From positions 248,001-312,000 of the forward strand of contig NZ_VITA01000001.1 of the NCBI RefSeq assembly GCF_007827695.1: a stretch of DNA of 64,000 nt. The letters run 5' to 3'. The notes beneath the pieces are model-generated. The model saw only the letters and a list, made by a program, of their open reading frames with translations, was not told where the DNA came from and did no database searches. The translations under genes were made by a program, and so were the position numbers. Below, piece after piece: positions 28,745 to 37,542 of this stretch (positions within the stretch are counted from its first letter, which is position 1; each line of letters starts with the position of its first letter). The DNA is from Sinorhizobium medicae. Lineage in GTDB: Bacteria > Pseudomonadota > Alphaproteobacteria > Rhizobiales > Rhizobiaceae.

Positions 28745-28758
28745 TGAATACGTATGCA
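28745..28758. promoter_or_regulatory. LacI-type operator, hydrolase unit
   Basis: TGAATACGTATGCA, one mismatch from the perfect palindrome TGCATACGTATGCA at 40020-40033. It lies upstream of the hydrolase/SnoaL unit and 17 bp past the end of the amidase gene, in an AT-rich patch that fits a promoter. Confidence 0.7.
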
Positions 28759-28775
28759 ATTAAATTTGTGTCCTG

Positions 28776-30200
28776 TTATTCGGAAGGTGCCGGTTGGGTT
28801 CTCCCGTCGCTCGCCGCACGCCGGAATGGAAGCGGCGGCTTGGACGCGGCAAAGTCGCTCGCCTGCTCATAAGCGTGACCTATCTGGCAGAGGGTCGCCT
28901 CGTCTCCTGCCCTGCCGGCAAGCTGAATGGCGAGCGGCAATCCGTTGGCGAAACCGCAGGGAACCGACAGCGCCGGGTGGCCCGTGACATTGAAGGCGAT
29001 GGTGCGCATCGGTGTCCATCGCGCTGCTTCTCCGGCAAAATCGGCAAAGGGTATCGCCGGCGTCAAAGTCGTCGCCGTCAGGATCGCGTCGAAGCGCGCG
29101 AAGACGGTGCGGTCGATCCGGTCCCGCAGACGCGCCGCCGCGTGCCGGGCGCGGACGAGGTCTTCCGGCGTCAGACACAGCCCGGAAAGGATGTTCTGGA
29201 AGACTTTGCGGCTGTAGCCGTCACCCGAGGCAGCCAATTGCCGCCGGTGCGCCTCGAAGGCTTCGGCATGGATGATGACGGCTCCTACGGACTCGAAATC
29301 CGCGGCGGCCGGAAGCGCCACTTCCTCTATCCTGGCACCGAGCAGCGACAGCTGCGATGCGGCCCCGTCGACGGCATCGAGAAGCGCTGGCAGCGTCTCC
29401 GGATCGTCGGCAAACCATTTACGGGCATAGCCGATGCGCAGTCCGGTCAAAGCCCCGCCAAGGCGTGAGGCGGCGGCCTCCGCATCTGTCGCTTCAGCGT
29501 CTGCGATAGCGTCGAAAGTGATCGCCGCTTCGGCAACCGAGGCACTGATGAGACCCACATGATCTAGGCTTGGCGACAGGACAAAGACCCCACGTGTCGG
29601 GATGCGGCCATAGGTCGGCTTGAAGCCGACGACCCCGCAATAGGCGGCAGGGCTTCGCACCGATCCGCCGGTATCAGAGGCGACCGACGTGCGAACAAGG
29701 CCGCCGGCGACGGCCGCTGCCGAGCCGGAGGACGAGCCGCCGGTGAAGCGACGAACATCCCAGGGATTGGCGGCCGGTGGAAAGGACCGGTCGAAGACTG
29801 GACCGACCATCGCGAACTCGTAGGTTTCCAGCTTGCCTATCAGAACGGCGCCGGCGGCTCTCAACCTGCGCACGACCTCCGCGTCCTCGGTCGGGAGATA
29901 GCCGGCATAGACGTCCGAACCATAGGTGGTGGGCATGCCGGCCGTATCGAAGAGATCCTTGACCGCGACAGGTATTCCGTGCAGCGGACCACGGTCTTCG
30001 CCGCAGCCAAGCGCCTCGTCCGCGCGTGCCGCTTCGGCCAGCGCGCTTTCAGCGGCAACATGCAGGAAGGCGTGATAGGCGCCGTTCCGTTCCGCGATAC
30101 GGTCCAGATGGGCCACTGTTAGCGCCACGGAAGTCAATCTGCCATCCCGTAGCCGCTCGGCAGCTTCCAAAATCGGCAGGTCGGCCGGATTCTCGATCAT
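28776..30200 (-). CDS. Amidase (amidase-signature family)
   Basis: Amidase-signature hydrolase of 474 residues with the full Ser-cisSer-Lys triad. The Lys is in GIPVAVKDLFDT near residue 80. The Ser residues lie in TGGSSSGSAAAVAGG near residue 155 and in SDTGGSVRSPAAYCGVVGFKPTYGR near residue 178. It would hydrolyse a C-N amide bond. Its ATG overlaps the stop of a GatC/AtzG-like small ORF by 4 bp, the arrangement seen for AtzG-AtzE and GatC-GatA. It belongs to the bicupin-RraA-amidase operon under an island LacI operator. Substrate not assigned. Confidence 0.87.
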   Translation of the reverse strand: MIENPADLPILEAAERLRDGRLTSVALTVAHLDRIAERNGAYHAFLHVAAESALAEAARADEALGCGEDRGPLHGIPVAVKDLFDTAGMPTTYGSDVYAGYLPTEDAEVVRRLRAAGAVLIGKLETYEFAMVGPVFDRSFPPAANPWDVRRFTGGSSSGSAAAVAGGLVRTSVASDTGGSVRSPAAYCGVVGFKPTYGRIPTRGVFVLSPSLDHVGLISASVAEAAITFDAIADAEATDAEAAASRLGGALTGLRIGYARKWFADDPETLPALLDAVDGAASQLSLLGARIEEVALPAAADFESVGAVIIHAEAFEAHRRQLAASGDGYSRKVFQNILSGLCLTPEDLVRARHAAARLRDRIDRTVFARFDAILTATTLTPAIPFADFAGEAARWTPMRTIAFNVTGHPALSVPCGFANGLPLAIQLAGRAGDEATLCQIGHAYEQASDFAASKPPLPFRRAASDGRTQPAPSE

Positions 30201-30382
30201 CTGCGATCAGACTCCGGCAAGGCTTCGTCGTCGGCCGCGATGCGGTCCAGGCGTTGCACCGCATCATGAAGATGCTCGGCACCGGCCCGAACGAATGCCT
30301 CACGCTCTACGGCGATGGAAATGCCAAGGGCGCGAGCCCGTTCTCGGATTGTGGCAAGGCTTGGTGGCGTGGGATGGGGCAT
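30197..30382 (-). CDS. Small GatC/AtzG-like (DUF4089-like) partner of the amidase
   Basis: Open frame of 61 residues. It starts with ATG behind a GGAG at proper spacing and ends in an ATGA overlap with the amidase start. The segment LATIRERARALGISIAVEREAFVRAGAEHLHDAVQRLDRI resembles the helical hairpin of GatC/AtzG small subunits: two amphipathic helices with a short turn at the I-x-V-x-R-E step. Those proteins wrap around and stabilise the amidase they are co-translated with. The similarity is by eye and low, but context, coupling and length all agree. Confidence 0.6.
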   Translation of the reverse strand: MPHPTPPSLATIRERARALGISIAVEREAFVRAGAEHLHDAVQRLDRIAADDEALPESDRR

Positions 30383-30394
30383 GGAGCGCTCCAG

Positions 30395-31090
30395 TCAGGT
30401 CCGGGCGGCCTCGAAGCGGGCCCAGGCTTCCTCAAATTTTGCGAGATCGAAGCCTTGCTGTCGAGCTGGCTCAAGGATCAGCCGCTCGGTGGCACGCAGC
30501 TTCTCGATCGCGGCTGCAAGGACGGGAATGATGTCCGGGGGCACCACGACAGCGCCATGCCGGTCCGCATGGACGAGGTCACCCGGCGCAACCGTCAGGC
30601 CGAACACGGAGACGGGAACGCCGATCGCCTCCACATGCACGAAAGCATGGCTCGGGCCGACTGATCCTGCGATCATCGGGAAGTCTTCGGGCACATCACC
30701 GAGGTCGCGCATGACGCCATTGGTCAGCACACCGCAAAGGCCCAATCCGCGATGGACGGTCGCGTTGATCTCGCCCCAGAAGGCGCCGACGCAATGGGGA
30801 TAATCCATGTCCTCGACGACCGCGACGGAAGGCGGATCGCCGCTCGCCATGTGGCGGTAATAATCCATTCGCCGCGCCTTGATGACCGCTGGTCCTTCGG
30901 TCGAGGGAGCGGCGGCGGCGATCTTCGCAGTACGGGCATAGCCAACGACCGGACGGGCTGTTGGTGCCGAGCTGACGACCGTGCCGCGGGTAAAACCGTC
31001 GAAGCCGCGCTTTCCCTGCGCCACCTCGATCGCGTTGCAGACGGTAGGCGTGTCGACCATGCGCATCAGGGACAGGAGTTCGTCGTCCAA
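30395..31090 (-). CDS. RraA-family protein (HMG/CHA aldolase-like)
   Basis: Protein of 231 residues of the RraA/dimethylmenaquinone-methyltransferase-like family. Motifs include VDTPTVCNAIE near residue 12, FWGEINATVHRGLGLCGVLTNGVMRD (about 104-129) with the divalent-metal Asp, and VAPGDLVHADRHGAVVVP near residue 177. Members with intact GxxRD-type motifs act as 4-hydroxy-4-methyl-2-oxoglutarate/oxaloacetate aldolases or decarboxylases. Others are regulators of RNase E. In a catabolic operon the enzymatic role is more likely. It lies 12 bp ahead of the small amidase partner. Confidence 0.82.
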   Translation of the reverse strand: MDDELLSLMRMVDTPTVCNAIEVAQGKRGFDGFTRGTVVSSAPTARPVVGYARTAKIAAAAPSTEGPAVIKARRMDYYRHMASGDPPSVAVVEDMDYPHCVGAFWGEINATVHRGLGLCGVLTNGVMRDLGDVPEDFPMIAGSVGPSHAFVHVEAIGVPVSVFGLTVAPGDLVHADRHGAVVVPPDIIPVLAAAIEKLRATERLILEPARQQGFDLAKFEEAWARFEAART

Positions 31091-31135
31091 ATCTTTTCCT
31101 CCGGTAATCCGTTTCGGGCCGAAACCTCAGGGGTG

Positions 31136-31164
31136 GTGAAGGGCGGCCCTCCGCCGCCCTTCAC
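31136..31164. terminator. Strong hairpin between bicupin and RraA genes
   Basis: Perfect 11-bp inverted repeat GTGAAGGGCGG/CCGCCCTTCAC with a 7-nt loop. No U-run follows on the minus strand, so it is more likely an attenuator or mRNA-stabilising structure inside the operon than a full stop. Confidence 0.4.
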
Positions 31165-31165
31165 C

Positions 31166-31267
31166 AGAGCAATTCCAGGAAAAGTGCGTAACGGTTTTCC
31201 GTCCGGAATTGCGGCAAAATAAAGGGTTGGAGAGTTTCCGCGATTCGGAGAAAAGCGGAAATGCTCT
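31166..31267. repeat. Rhizobial interspersed repeat, AGAGCAATTCCAGGAAAAG type
   Basis: About 100 bp bounded by AGAGC and GCTCT. It contains the palindromic core AATTCCAGGAAAAGTG, then CGGTTTTCCGTCCGGAATT, and a second region with TTTCCGCGATTCGGAGAAAAGCGGAAA. I recognise the core as a short element widespread in Rhizobiales intergenic DNA. It begins 1 bp after the hairpin at 31136-31164. Confidence 0.6.
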
Positions 31268-31270
31268 AGA

Positions 31271-32242
31271 TCAGCCGCGCCAGGTCCGGCCGGCCTTTTC
31301 GCCGGTGGCAACCACGCGATAGAGGCTCGCCTCTCCCGTCATTGCCGGCACGAGGCTGTGCTGCAGTCCCGGCGGAACGGCACAGGTATCGCCCGGCGCC
31401 AGCACGGATGCGCCGCCGTCCCAGGCAAGCTCCCAGTGGCCGCGCATGACCATCAGCACCTCATGGCGCTCGTTCACATAGGCCGCCTCCGGGATCGATC
31501 CGCGCGTGAGCAGTTCAACCTCGAAACCCGGCTTGTCACGGAGCAGCGCTTTTTCGCCGATCACCTTGGCTGGTGCTTTCTGTGCAAGCGCCATAAGGTC
31601 CCAGTAACGGGCAACATAGTCGCGAACCACCTCCTGAACCGGCGTCTCCGGGAAGGCCTTCAGCTCTTCCTCCGTCAGAAGCGGCATCGGTTTGATGCCA
31701 TCGGGCAGTGACTGGCCCTTTTTGGTGTCGTAGAGCTTGCCGTTTTCACCGAGCACCAGGCCATGATCCCTGGCATCCTCGATCACCTGCGGCGCCCAGA
31801 TCACGCCGCCGCCGGCGTCGTCGCCGCCGAGTATGGCCATGATCATCCCGTAGTCCGTACCGATATTCTCGAAGCCACGGAAGATGCCGGTCGGAATATT
31901 GAAGATGTCGCCCTCCTCGAGCACCACCTCGCCCGCATTGCCCCAGCGGCCCCAGAAGAAGCGCCACCGGCCCCTGAGCACGAAGAAGACTTCAGCCGTG
32001 CGATGCGAATGCAGCGAGTTGCGGCACTTCGGCGGCTGACCGGCCGCCCCTATGTTGAAGCCTGGCGTGTCCTTGATATGGACGTGCTGATCGGCGCTTT
32101 CCGAAACGCCGCCGCCGATAATCGTGAAGTTCTCTTTCTGGTTCGAGCCTGGCGTATGGGCGTCGATGAATGCGGTGCGGCACGGTTTCAGCTCGCCGTA
32201 GCGCACGATGCGCTTTTCCATTTCCGTCTGGGAGATCTGCAT
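31271..32242 (-). CDS. Bicupin protein of the catabolic island
   Basis: Protein of 323 residues with two cupin barrels. The first is at about 70-150 (HSHRTAEVFFVLRGRWRFFWG, then EGDIFNIPTGIFRGFEN). The second is at about 245-305 (NERHEVLMVMRGHWELAWDGG, then APGDTCAVPPGLQHSLVP). The first barrel keeps the HxH and Glu ligands. The second has only His-Glu and a distal His and may not bind metal well. Gentisate-dioxygenase-like and isomerase-like bicupins share this layout, so the reaction cannot be named. An operator copy ends 10 bp upstream of the ATG, so this gene heads the RraA-amidase operon. Confidence 0.75.
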   Translation of the reverse strand: MQISQTEMEKRIVRYGELKPCRTAFIDAHTPGSNQKENFTIIGGGVSESADQHVHIKDTPGFNIGAAGQPPKCRNSLHSHRTAEVFFVLRGRWRFFWGRWGNAGEVVLEEGDIFNIPTGIFRGFENIGTDYGMIMAILGGDDAGGGVIWAPQVIEDARDHGLVLGENGKLYDTKKGQSLPDGIKPMPLLTEEELKAFPETPVQEVVRDYVARYWDLMALAQKAPAKVIGEKALLRDKPGFEVELLTRGSIPEAAYVNERHEVLMVMRGHWELAWDGGASVLAPGDTCAVPPGLQHSLVPAMTGEASLYRVVATGEKAGRTWRG

Positions 32243-32252
32243 TTTTCAGCCT

Positions 32253-32266
32253 TTCATACGTATGCA
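32253..32266. promoter_or_regulatory. LacI-type operator, bicupin operon
   Basis: TTCATACGTATGCA, one mismatch from TGCATACGTATGCA at 40020-40033. It sits 10 bp upstream of the bicupin ATG and 41 bp past the end of the LacI gene. Binding here would block translation-proximal transcription. Confidence 0.7.
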
Positions 32267-32307
32267 AAACAGGTTGCGGTCATGGCTCCGCCCATCGGGC
32301 GGCGTCG

Positions 32308-33336
32308 TTAGCGGGTCTCTTCTGTCAGAGCTTTCGCGCGGGTCGAGCCGCGCAGGACGAGAGCGCCGTCGAGGGTGATGCGGCGCGCTGCCCCTTCGCC
32401 CTCCTTGATGCTGTGCATGAGCGTGGCCACCGTTTCGGCGACCATGTCGTCAACGTTCTGGCGGATCGTCGTCAGGTTGTAGGCCGGCCAGCGTGCCGGC
32501 GGCACATCGTCGAAGCCGGCAACCGAAACGTCGTCGGGAATGCGGAGCCCCAGTTCGAAGCGCAGCACGTCCATCACCGCGAAGGCCATGTGGTCGTTGC
32601 AGACGAAGACGGCGTCGGGGTGCTCCGGGCCGGCAAACATGCGCCGTGCCGCGGCCTGCGCGTCCTCATATCGGAAGTTGCCGACCTCGCGCGCAGAAAG
32701 CGGGAGGCCTGCCGCCTCCAGCCCCTCGCGAAATCCCCGTTCCCGGTCGCGCTGAGTCGAGGCGCCTTCGAAACCGGCGATGTAGCCGCAGCGCCTGTGG
32801 CCTAGCGAAACGAACAGCTCCGCCAACTGGCGGCCGCCGGCACGGTTGTCCGAGGTGACGGCGGAGAGCCGCTCGTCGTCCTGAAGGCGGTTGAACAGCA
32901 CGATCGGCACGCCTGAGGCGTGGCATCGCGCCGCCAGTTCGGAGGACATGTTCGCCGAAGCGAGCACGATGCCGTCCACCTGATAGTCCAGGATCTCCTG
33001 GGTGATCTGGTCCACGTTTTCCGATGCGATCGAGGAGATGAAGACCAGCACATGGTAGCCCTGGTCCTGCAGCGCTTTCGACAGACGCTCCACCACTTCC
33101 GGATAGAAGTAGTTTTCCAGATAAGCCACGACGAGGCCGATGATGCGGCTGCGCCCGGTGATCAGCGAGCGCGCAAGCACGTTAGGACGGTAGCCAAGCT
33201 CTTCAGCGGCCGCCCTGATCTTCTCCGCCGTCTTTTTGGAAACGGACGTTCCCGGCGTGAAATAGCGCGATACGGCCGATTGGCTAACGCCCGCCAAGCG
33301 TGCAACATCGTTCGACGTGACCTTATCGTTTGCCAT
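32308..33336 (-). CDS. LacI-family regulator of the 26.7-40 kb island
   Basis: Regulator of 342 residues with N-terminal HTH TSNDVARLAGVSQSAVSRYF, hinge YRPNVLARSLITGRS and the effector domain (IIGLVVAYLENYFYPEV, then VSVAGFDDVPPARWPAYNLTTIRQ). The start MANDKVTS overlaps the SDR stop by one nucleotide. A longer in-frame leader is not conserved-looking. It is the last gene of the ABC-HisD-SDR operon. The four TGCATACGTATGCA-like palindromes around the island are its probable targets, giving autoregulation. The inducer is unknown. Confidence 0.88.
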   Translation of the reverse strand: MANDKVTSNDVARLAGVSQSAVSRYFTPGTSVSKKTAEKIRAAAEELGYRPNVLARSLITGRSRIIGLVVAYLENYFYPEVVERLSKALQDQGYHVLVFISSIASENVDQITQEILDYQVDGIVLASANMSSELAARCHASGVPIVLFNRLQDDERLSAVTSDNRAGGRQLAELFVSLGHRRCGYIAGFEGASTQRDRERGFREGLEAAGLPLSAREVGNFRYEDAQAAARRMFAGPEHPDAVFVCNDHMAFAVMDVLRFELGLRIPDDVSVAGFDDVPPARWPAYNLTTIRQNVDDMVAETVATLMHSIKEGEGAARRITLDGALVLRGSTRAKALTEETR

Positions 33337-34100
33337 CAGTCTGCTGTCCAACCCCCATCGACCATCAGCGCGGTTCCCGTCACCATCGCCGAGGCATCGC
33401 TCGCAAGATAGGTGACGGCACCCATAATGTCTTCCACGCGACCGAGACGCCCGAGCTTGATTTTCTCCGTTATCCATTGGACCCGTTCAGGCTTCGAGAA
33501 TGTCTGCTTGGTCAACGGCGTGCGGATGAATGTCGGGCAGATGGTATTCACCCGAATGGCCGCCGGTCCCCACTCGATCGCCATCGACTTGGTAAAGCCC
33601 TCGACGGCATGTTTGGTAGCGCTGTAGACGACCCGGTCGATGCCGCCGACATGCGCCATCTGCGAGGAGATGTTGATGAGCGAACCCGGTTGACCGGCTG
33701 CAATGAGCCCTTTGGCAACGGCCCTCGTCAGGAAATAGGCGCCGCGTACATTGAGCCCGAAAACAGCGTCGAAGTCCTCCGGAGCCGTATCCGCCGCCGG
33801 TCCGTGACGGGCGATGCCCGCGCTGTTGACCAAAACCTGGAACGGCCGCTCCGCCGCGACGGCAGCCTCGGTCGCCTCGAGGTCGGCGACATCGAGCACC
33901 AGGGCTTCGGCCGAAAGACCTTCCCTACGGATCGCCTCGACCGCTTCGTCAAGCTTCTCCGGCGAGCGCGCCGCCAGAACCACATGGGCGCCCGCTTCCG
34001 CCAGCGCGACCGCGCAACCGAGACCGATGCCGGACGAGGCTCCAGCGACCAGGGCGCGCCTGCCGTCGAGACGGAAAGAGGGTGTGCGCGGCAGCTTCAT
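33336..34100 (-). CDS. SDR-family oxidoreductase
   Basis: Short-chain dehydrogenase of 254 residues. Cofactor motif ALVAGASSGIGLG near residue 16, NSAGIA near residue 89, and the catalytic Ser-Tyr-Lys in LINISSQMAHVGGIDRVVYSATK near residues 137-158. The C-terminal ALMVDGGWTAD is typical of classical SDRs. No acidic residue after the second strand (LAARSPEKL) suggests an NADP preference. It is transcribed with the HisD-like dehydrogenase and the ABC importer, so it probably oxidises or reduces an intermediate of the same alcohol or polyol. Confidence 0.86.
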   Translation of the reverse strand: MKLPRTPSFRLDGRRALVAGASSGIGLGCAVALAEAGAHVVLAARSPEKLDEAVEAIRREGLSAEALVLDVADLEATEAAVAAERPFQVLVNSAGIARHGPAADTAPEDFDAVFGLNVRGAYFLTRAVAKGLIAAGQPGSLINISSQMAHVGGIDRVVYSATKHAVEGFTKSMAIEWGPAAIRVNTICPTFIRTPLTKQTFSKPERVQWITEKIKLGRLGRVEDIMGAVTYLASDASAMVTGTALMVDGGWTAD

Positions 34101-34217
34101 GACGGACGGCTCCCCTGCTTCACCGCCAGAACCGGCGCGCTGACGCATGCGCGTAGCGCCACGCGGCAGCCGATATGAAGAAACCCGTCCAAATTTGCCT
34201 CCTGAAAATCCGGCGGC

Positions 34218-35525
34218 CTACGCCGCGCCGCCATAGCCGATATTGCGTCCGCCGTATCGGCGAACCCGGACATTGGCCTGCTCCGCATGGCCTATAAAGC
34301 CCTCCAGCAGGCACAGGCGCGAGCAATAGGCGCCGATTTCCGCAGCCGCCTCGTCTGTCAGCACCTTCTGGTAGGAATGCGTCTTCATGAACTTGCCGAC
34401 CCAGAGGCCACCCGTATAGCGCCCCGCCTTCCTGGTCGGCAGGGTGTGGTTGGTTCCGATGACCTTGTCGCCATTGGCGACATTGGTGCGTGGCCCAAGG
34501 AAAAGCGCACCGTAGGAATGCATGTTCTCCAAGAACCAATCATCGCGATCGGTCATGACCTGCACGTGCTCGGAGGCGATTTCATTGGCGACGTCGAGCA
34601 TTTCCTCATAGGTGTCGCAGACGATCACTTCGCCGTAGTCGCGCCATGAGGCACTGGCGGTGTCCGCCGTCGGCAGGATCGAAAGAAGCCGGCCGATTTC
34701 CGCAAGCGTCTCATCGGCAAGCCTGCGTGAATTGGTCACAAGCACCGCCGGAGAATTGTAACCATGCTCGGCCTGACCGAGGAGATCGGTTGCGCATATC
34801 TCCGCATCCACCGTCTCGTCGGCAATCACCATCGTCTCGGTCGGACCGGCGAAGAGATCTATTCCGACGCGGCCGTACAACTGCCGTTTGGCTTCGGCAA
34901 CGAAGGCATTTCCCGGACCCACCAGCATGTCGACGGGCTTGATCGTCTCGGTTCCGAGCGCCATCGCGCCGACCGCCTGCATGCCGCCGAGCACGTAGAT
35001 TTCGTGGGCACCGGCTTTGTGCATCGCCGCCACGATCGCCGGATGCGGCGCACCCTTCTGGGGAGGAGCGGAGGCAACGATGCGCGGCACGCCGGCAACC
35101 GCGGCCGTCAGGACCGACATATGGGCGGAGGCCACCATCGGGAACTTGCCCCCGGGCACGTAACACCCGACCGACTGTACGGGAATGTTGCGATGACCGA
35201 GGATTACCCCCGGAATCGTCTCGATCTCGATATCCGTCATCGAGGCGCGTTGCGCCTCGGCGAAGCGGCGGATCTGCGTCTGGGCGAAGTCGATATCGGT
35301 CATGTCGCGCGTTGAGACCCTGGACATGGCCGCCTCGATCTCCGATGGGCTGAGCCGGAAAGACGGCGGCGAAAACCTGTCGAACTTCTCAGAAAGTTCT
35401 CGAACCGCCTGGTCGCCGCGCGTCTCGATGTCCTTAAGCGTCGACTCGACGATCCCGCGGACCTTCGCATCTTCCTCCGATCGCTGGGCCTCGGGCTTGC
35501 CGCGCTTGAGATAGGTCACCGTCAT
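34218..35525 (-). CDS. HisD-family dehydrogenase (catabolic paralogue of histidinol dehydrogenase)
   Basis: Protein of 435 residues clearly of the histidinol dehydrogenase fold: [62 protein letters not shown], and the Zn/base motifs GQAEHG, ASEHVQ and GTNHTLPT. Histidinol dehydrogenases oxidise an amino alcohol to the acid in two steps. Paralogues such as HpsN do this for sulfonated or other alcohols outside His biosynthesis. The gene is not in a his operon but between an SDR and an ABC importer. Together these suggest oxidation of an imported alcohol to a carboxylate. The start is ATG behind GGGAAGAACAAC. Confidence 0.85.
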   Translation of the reverse strand: MTVTYLKRGKPEAQRSEEDAKVRGIVESTLKDIETRGDQAVRELSEKFDRFSPPSFRLSPSEIEAAMSRVSTRDMTDIDFAQTQIRRFAEAQRASMTDIEIETIPGVILGHRNIPVQSVGCYVPGGKFPMVASAHMSVLTAAVAGVPRIVASAPPQKGAPHPAIVAAMHKAGAHEIYVLGGMQAVGAMALGTETIKPVDMLVGPGNAFVAEAKRQLYGRVGIDLFAGPTETMVIADETVDAEICATDLLGQAEHGYNSPAVLVTNSRRLADETLAEIGRLLSILPTADTASASWRDYGEVIVCDTYEEMLDVANEIASEHVQVMTDRDDWFLENMHSYGALFLGPRTNVANGDKVIGTNHTLPTRKAGRYTGGLWVGKFMKTHSYQKVLTDEAAAEIGAYCSRLCLLEGFIGHAEQANVRVRRYGGRNIGYGGAA

Positions 35526-35580
35526 GTTGTTCTTCCCTTGGAACGATCGGGCACGCGAGACCGCATGCCGATCATGGATT

Positions 35581-36645
35581 TCAGTTGCCGGGGGTTCGTG
35601 CGATCCGCACACCCGTCCTGGCGTCGAACAGGTGGCAGATCGAAGCGGGGATCGCCGCATGCACGACGTCGCCGATCTCGGCCCGGTATTCCTTGCCGGA
35701 TTTGATCGAGACGAGCTGATCGCCCATCCGGAAGCTTGCCATGGTGGCCTCGCCGAGGAGCTCCATAGAATAGATTTCGGCGCCAAGCTCGCCACCTTCA
35801 AAGACGAGCGAGGCGTCTTCGGCGCGGAAGCCGAGCGTCACCGGGCCCTTCACATTGATCTGCAGACCGCCGATCGTGATGCCCGGCCCTCGGAAAGTGC
35901 CGTTTTCGATGTCGCCGGAGACAAGGTTCATCGCCGGCGAACCTATGAAGGATGCAACAAAGGTATTGGCGGGGTTGTCGTAGATATCCGTCGGCGTACC
36001 GACCTGCTGGATAACGCCCTTGTTCATCACTACCACCCGGTCGGCAAGCGTCATCGCTTCGATCTGGTCGTGGGTGACGTAGATCGTCGTAACCTTCAGC
36101 GTGTGCTGCAGGTTCTTGATCTGGGCACGCGTCGACACGCGAAGCTTCGCATCGAGATTGGATAGCGGCTCGTCCATCAGGAAGGCTGCCGGCTGGCGCA
36201 CGATGGCGCGCCCGAGTGCGACACGCTGCCGTTGACCTCCGGAAAGCGCAGCCGGCCGGCGCTCCAGGAAATCCACCAGCTCGACCATGCGGGCGGCCTG
36301 CATGACCTTTTCATGGTGCAGTTCCTTCGGCACCTTTCGCACGCGCAGCGGAAAACGGATGTTCTCGTAGACGGTCATGTTCGGATAGAGGCCGTAGCTC
36401 TGGAAGACCATCGAGATGTCGCGGTCCTTCGGCTCCAGATTGTTGACCATGCGGTCGCCCAGCCAGATTTCGCCTTCGCTGATATCGTCGAGTCCGGCGA
36501 TCATGCGCATCGTCGTCGTCTTTCCGCAGCCGGACGGCCCGAGCAGCACCAGGAACTCCCGGTCGGCGATGTCGAGATCGAAATTGTCGACGCCGACGAA
36601 ATTGTGCCAACGCTTCGACACGTTCTTCAGGCGGATTTCAGCCAT
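35581..36645 (-). CDS. ABC transporter ATP-binding protein (MalK/UgpC type)
   Basis: ATPase of 354 residues with Walker [11 protein letters not shown]-loop [12 protein letters not shown], signature [13 protein letters not shown], Walker [13 protein letters not shown] and switch His in [10 protein letters not shown]. The C-terminal TOBE/MalK-type regulatory domain (about 240-354) is complete. Two permease genes and a binding-protein gene lie upstream, with a 5-bp gap to the nearest. Carbohydrate uptake class 1. Confidence 0.92.
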   Translation of the reverse strand: MAEIRLKNVSKRWHNFVGVDNFDLDIADREFLVLLGPSGCGKTTTMRMIAGLDDISEGEIWLGDRMVNNLEPKDRDISMVFQSYGLYPNMTVYENIRFPLRVRKVPKELHHEKVMQAARMVELVDFLERRPAALSGGQRQRVALGRAIVRQPAAFLMDEPLSNLDAKLRVSTRAQIKNLQHTLKVTTIYVTHDQIEAMTLADRVVVMNKGVIQQVGTPTDIYDNPANTFVASFIGSPAMNLVSGDIENGTFRGPGITIGGLQINVKGPVTLGFRAEDASLVFEGGELGAEIYSMELLGEATMASFRMGDQLVSIKSGKEYRAEIGDVVHAAIPASICHLFDARTGVRIARTPGN

Positions 36646-36650
36646 TGCGA

Positions 36651-37532
36651 TTATCCCTTGACTGCGCCCGCGGTGAGCCCGCTGACGATCTGACGTTGGA
36701 AGAACATGACCAGCACGAAGAGCGGTGCGGTCGCGGAGACGACGGCTGCGACGGCGAACATGACATTGCCTTCCTGCTGGATCGTCCCGAGGAAGCTCGC
36801 GATCTTCGGCACCATGGTCTGGTTCGGCTGCGACAGGAGCATCGCAGTCACGGCGAAGTCGTTATAGGCGAGCAGGAAGGAGAACAGGCCCGTCGTGATC
36901 ACGCCCGGCCACATGACCGGAATCACGACCAGGCGGAATGCCTGGAACCGCGAGCACCCGTCGACCATTGCGCTTTCGTCGAGATCCTTGGGGATCGACA
37001 GGAAGAAGGAATGCAGCATCCACAGGGTGAAGGGCTGGTTGATCGCCACAAGCACGATGATGGCGGTCGGCAGGTGGCCCCAGATGTTCATCTCGAAAAA
37101 AGGCAGCAGATAGCCCGAGACCAGGGTGATGTGCGGCATGGCACGGAACACCAGAGCGAGCATCAGGAGCCAGAAGGTATAGCGATATCCGGAGCGCGCC
37201 AGCGCATAGCCGCCGAGCGTGCCGAATGTGAGCGAGACGACAACCACCGATAAGGTGACGATGACGGTGTTGACGACCGAGGAGAAGAAGTCGCGCAGCA
37301 CCCAGGCGCCGTAATAGCCGTCGCCGGTGAAGGCGGAGCCTGTCTGGGCGATCGTGCGGGAACCCTCGATGGCGAACCACCAGCTGTCGCGGGAGAAAAA
37401 GTCCTGCTCGACTTTGAACGATCCCCAGACCGTCCAGATAAACGGAAAGGCCGCCATCAGCACCCAGAGCAGCACGAAGGTGGTGGAGAGGACTGTGAGC
37501 GGCAGGGGACGTCTGCGTTTGTTGACGATCAT
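36651..37532 (-). CDS. ABC transporter permease (MalG type)
   Basis: Inner-membrane protein of 293 residues with about six membrane segments. It contains the EAA loop ESAMVDGCSRFQAFRLVVIPVMWPG (here DESAMVDGCS). The start MIVNKRRRPLPL is preferred because GAGGG lies 7 bp upstream. A start at 37562 would overlap the previous gene by 20 bp. Pairs with the MalF-type permease. Confidence 0.9.
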   Translation of the reverse strand: MIVNKRRRPLPLTVLSTTFVLLWVLMAAFPFIWTVWGSFKVEQDFFSRDSWWFAIEGSRTIAQTGSAFTGDGYYGAWVLRDFFSSVVNTVIVTLSVVVVSLTFGTLGGYALARSGYRYTFWLLMLALVFRAMPHITLVSGYLLPFFEMNIWGHLPTAIIVLVAINQPFTLWMLHSFFLSIPKDLDESAMVDGCSRFQAFRLVVIPVMWPGVITTGLFSFLLAYNDFAVTAMLLSQPNQTMVPKIASFLGTIQQEGNVMFAVAAVVSATAPLFVLVMFFQRQIVSGLTAGAVKG

Positions 37533-37542
37533 CGCGGCGCCC

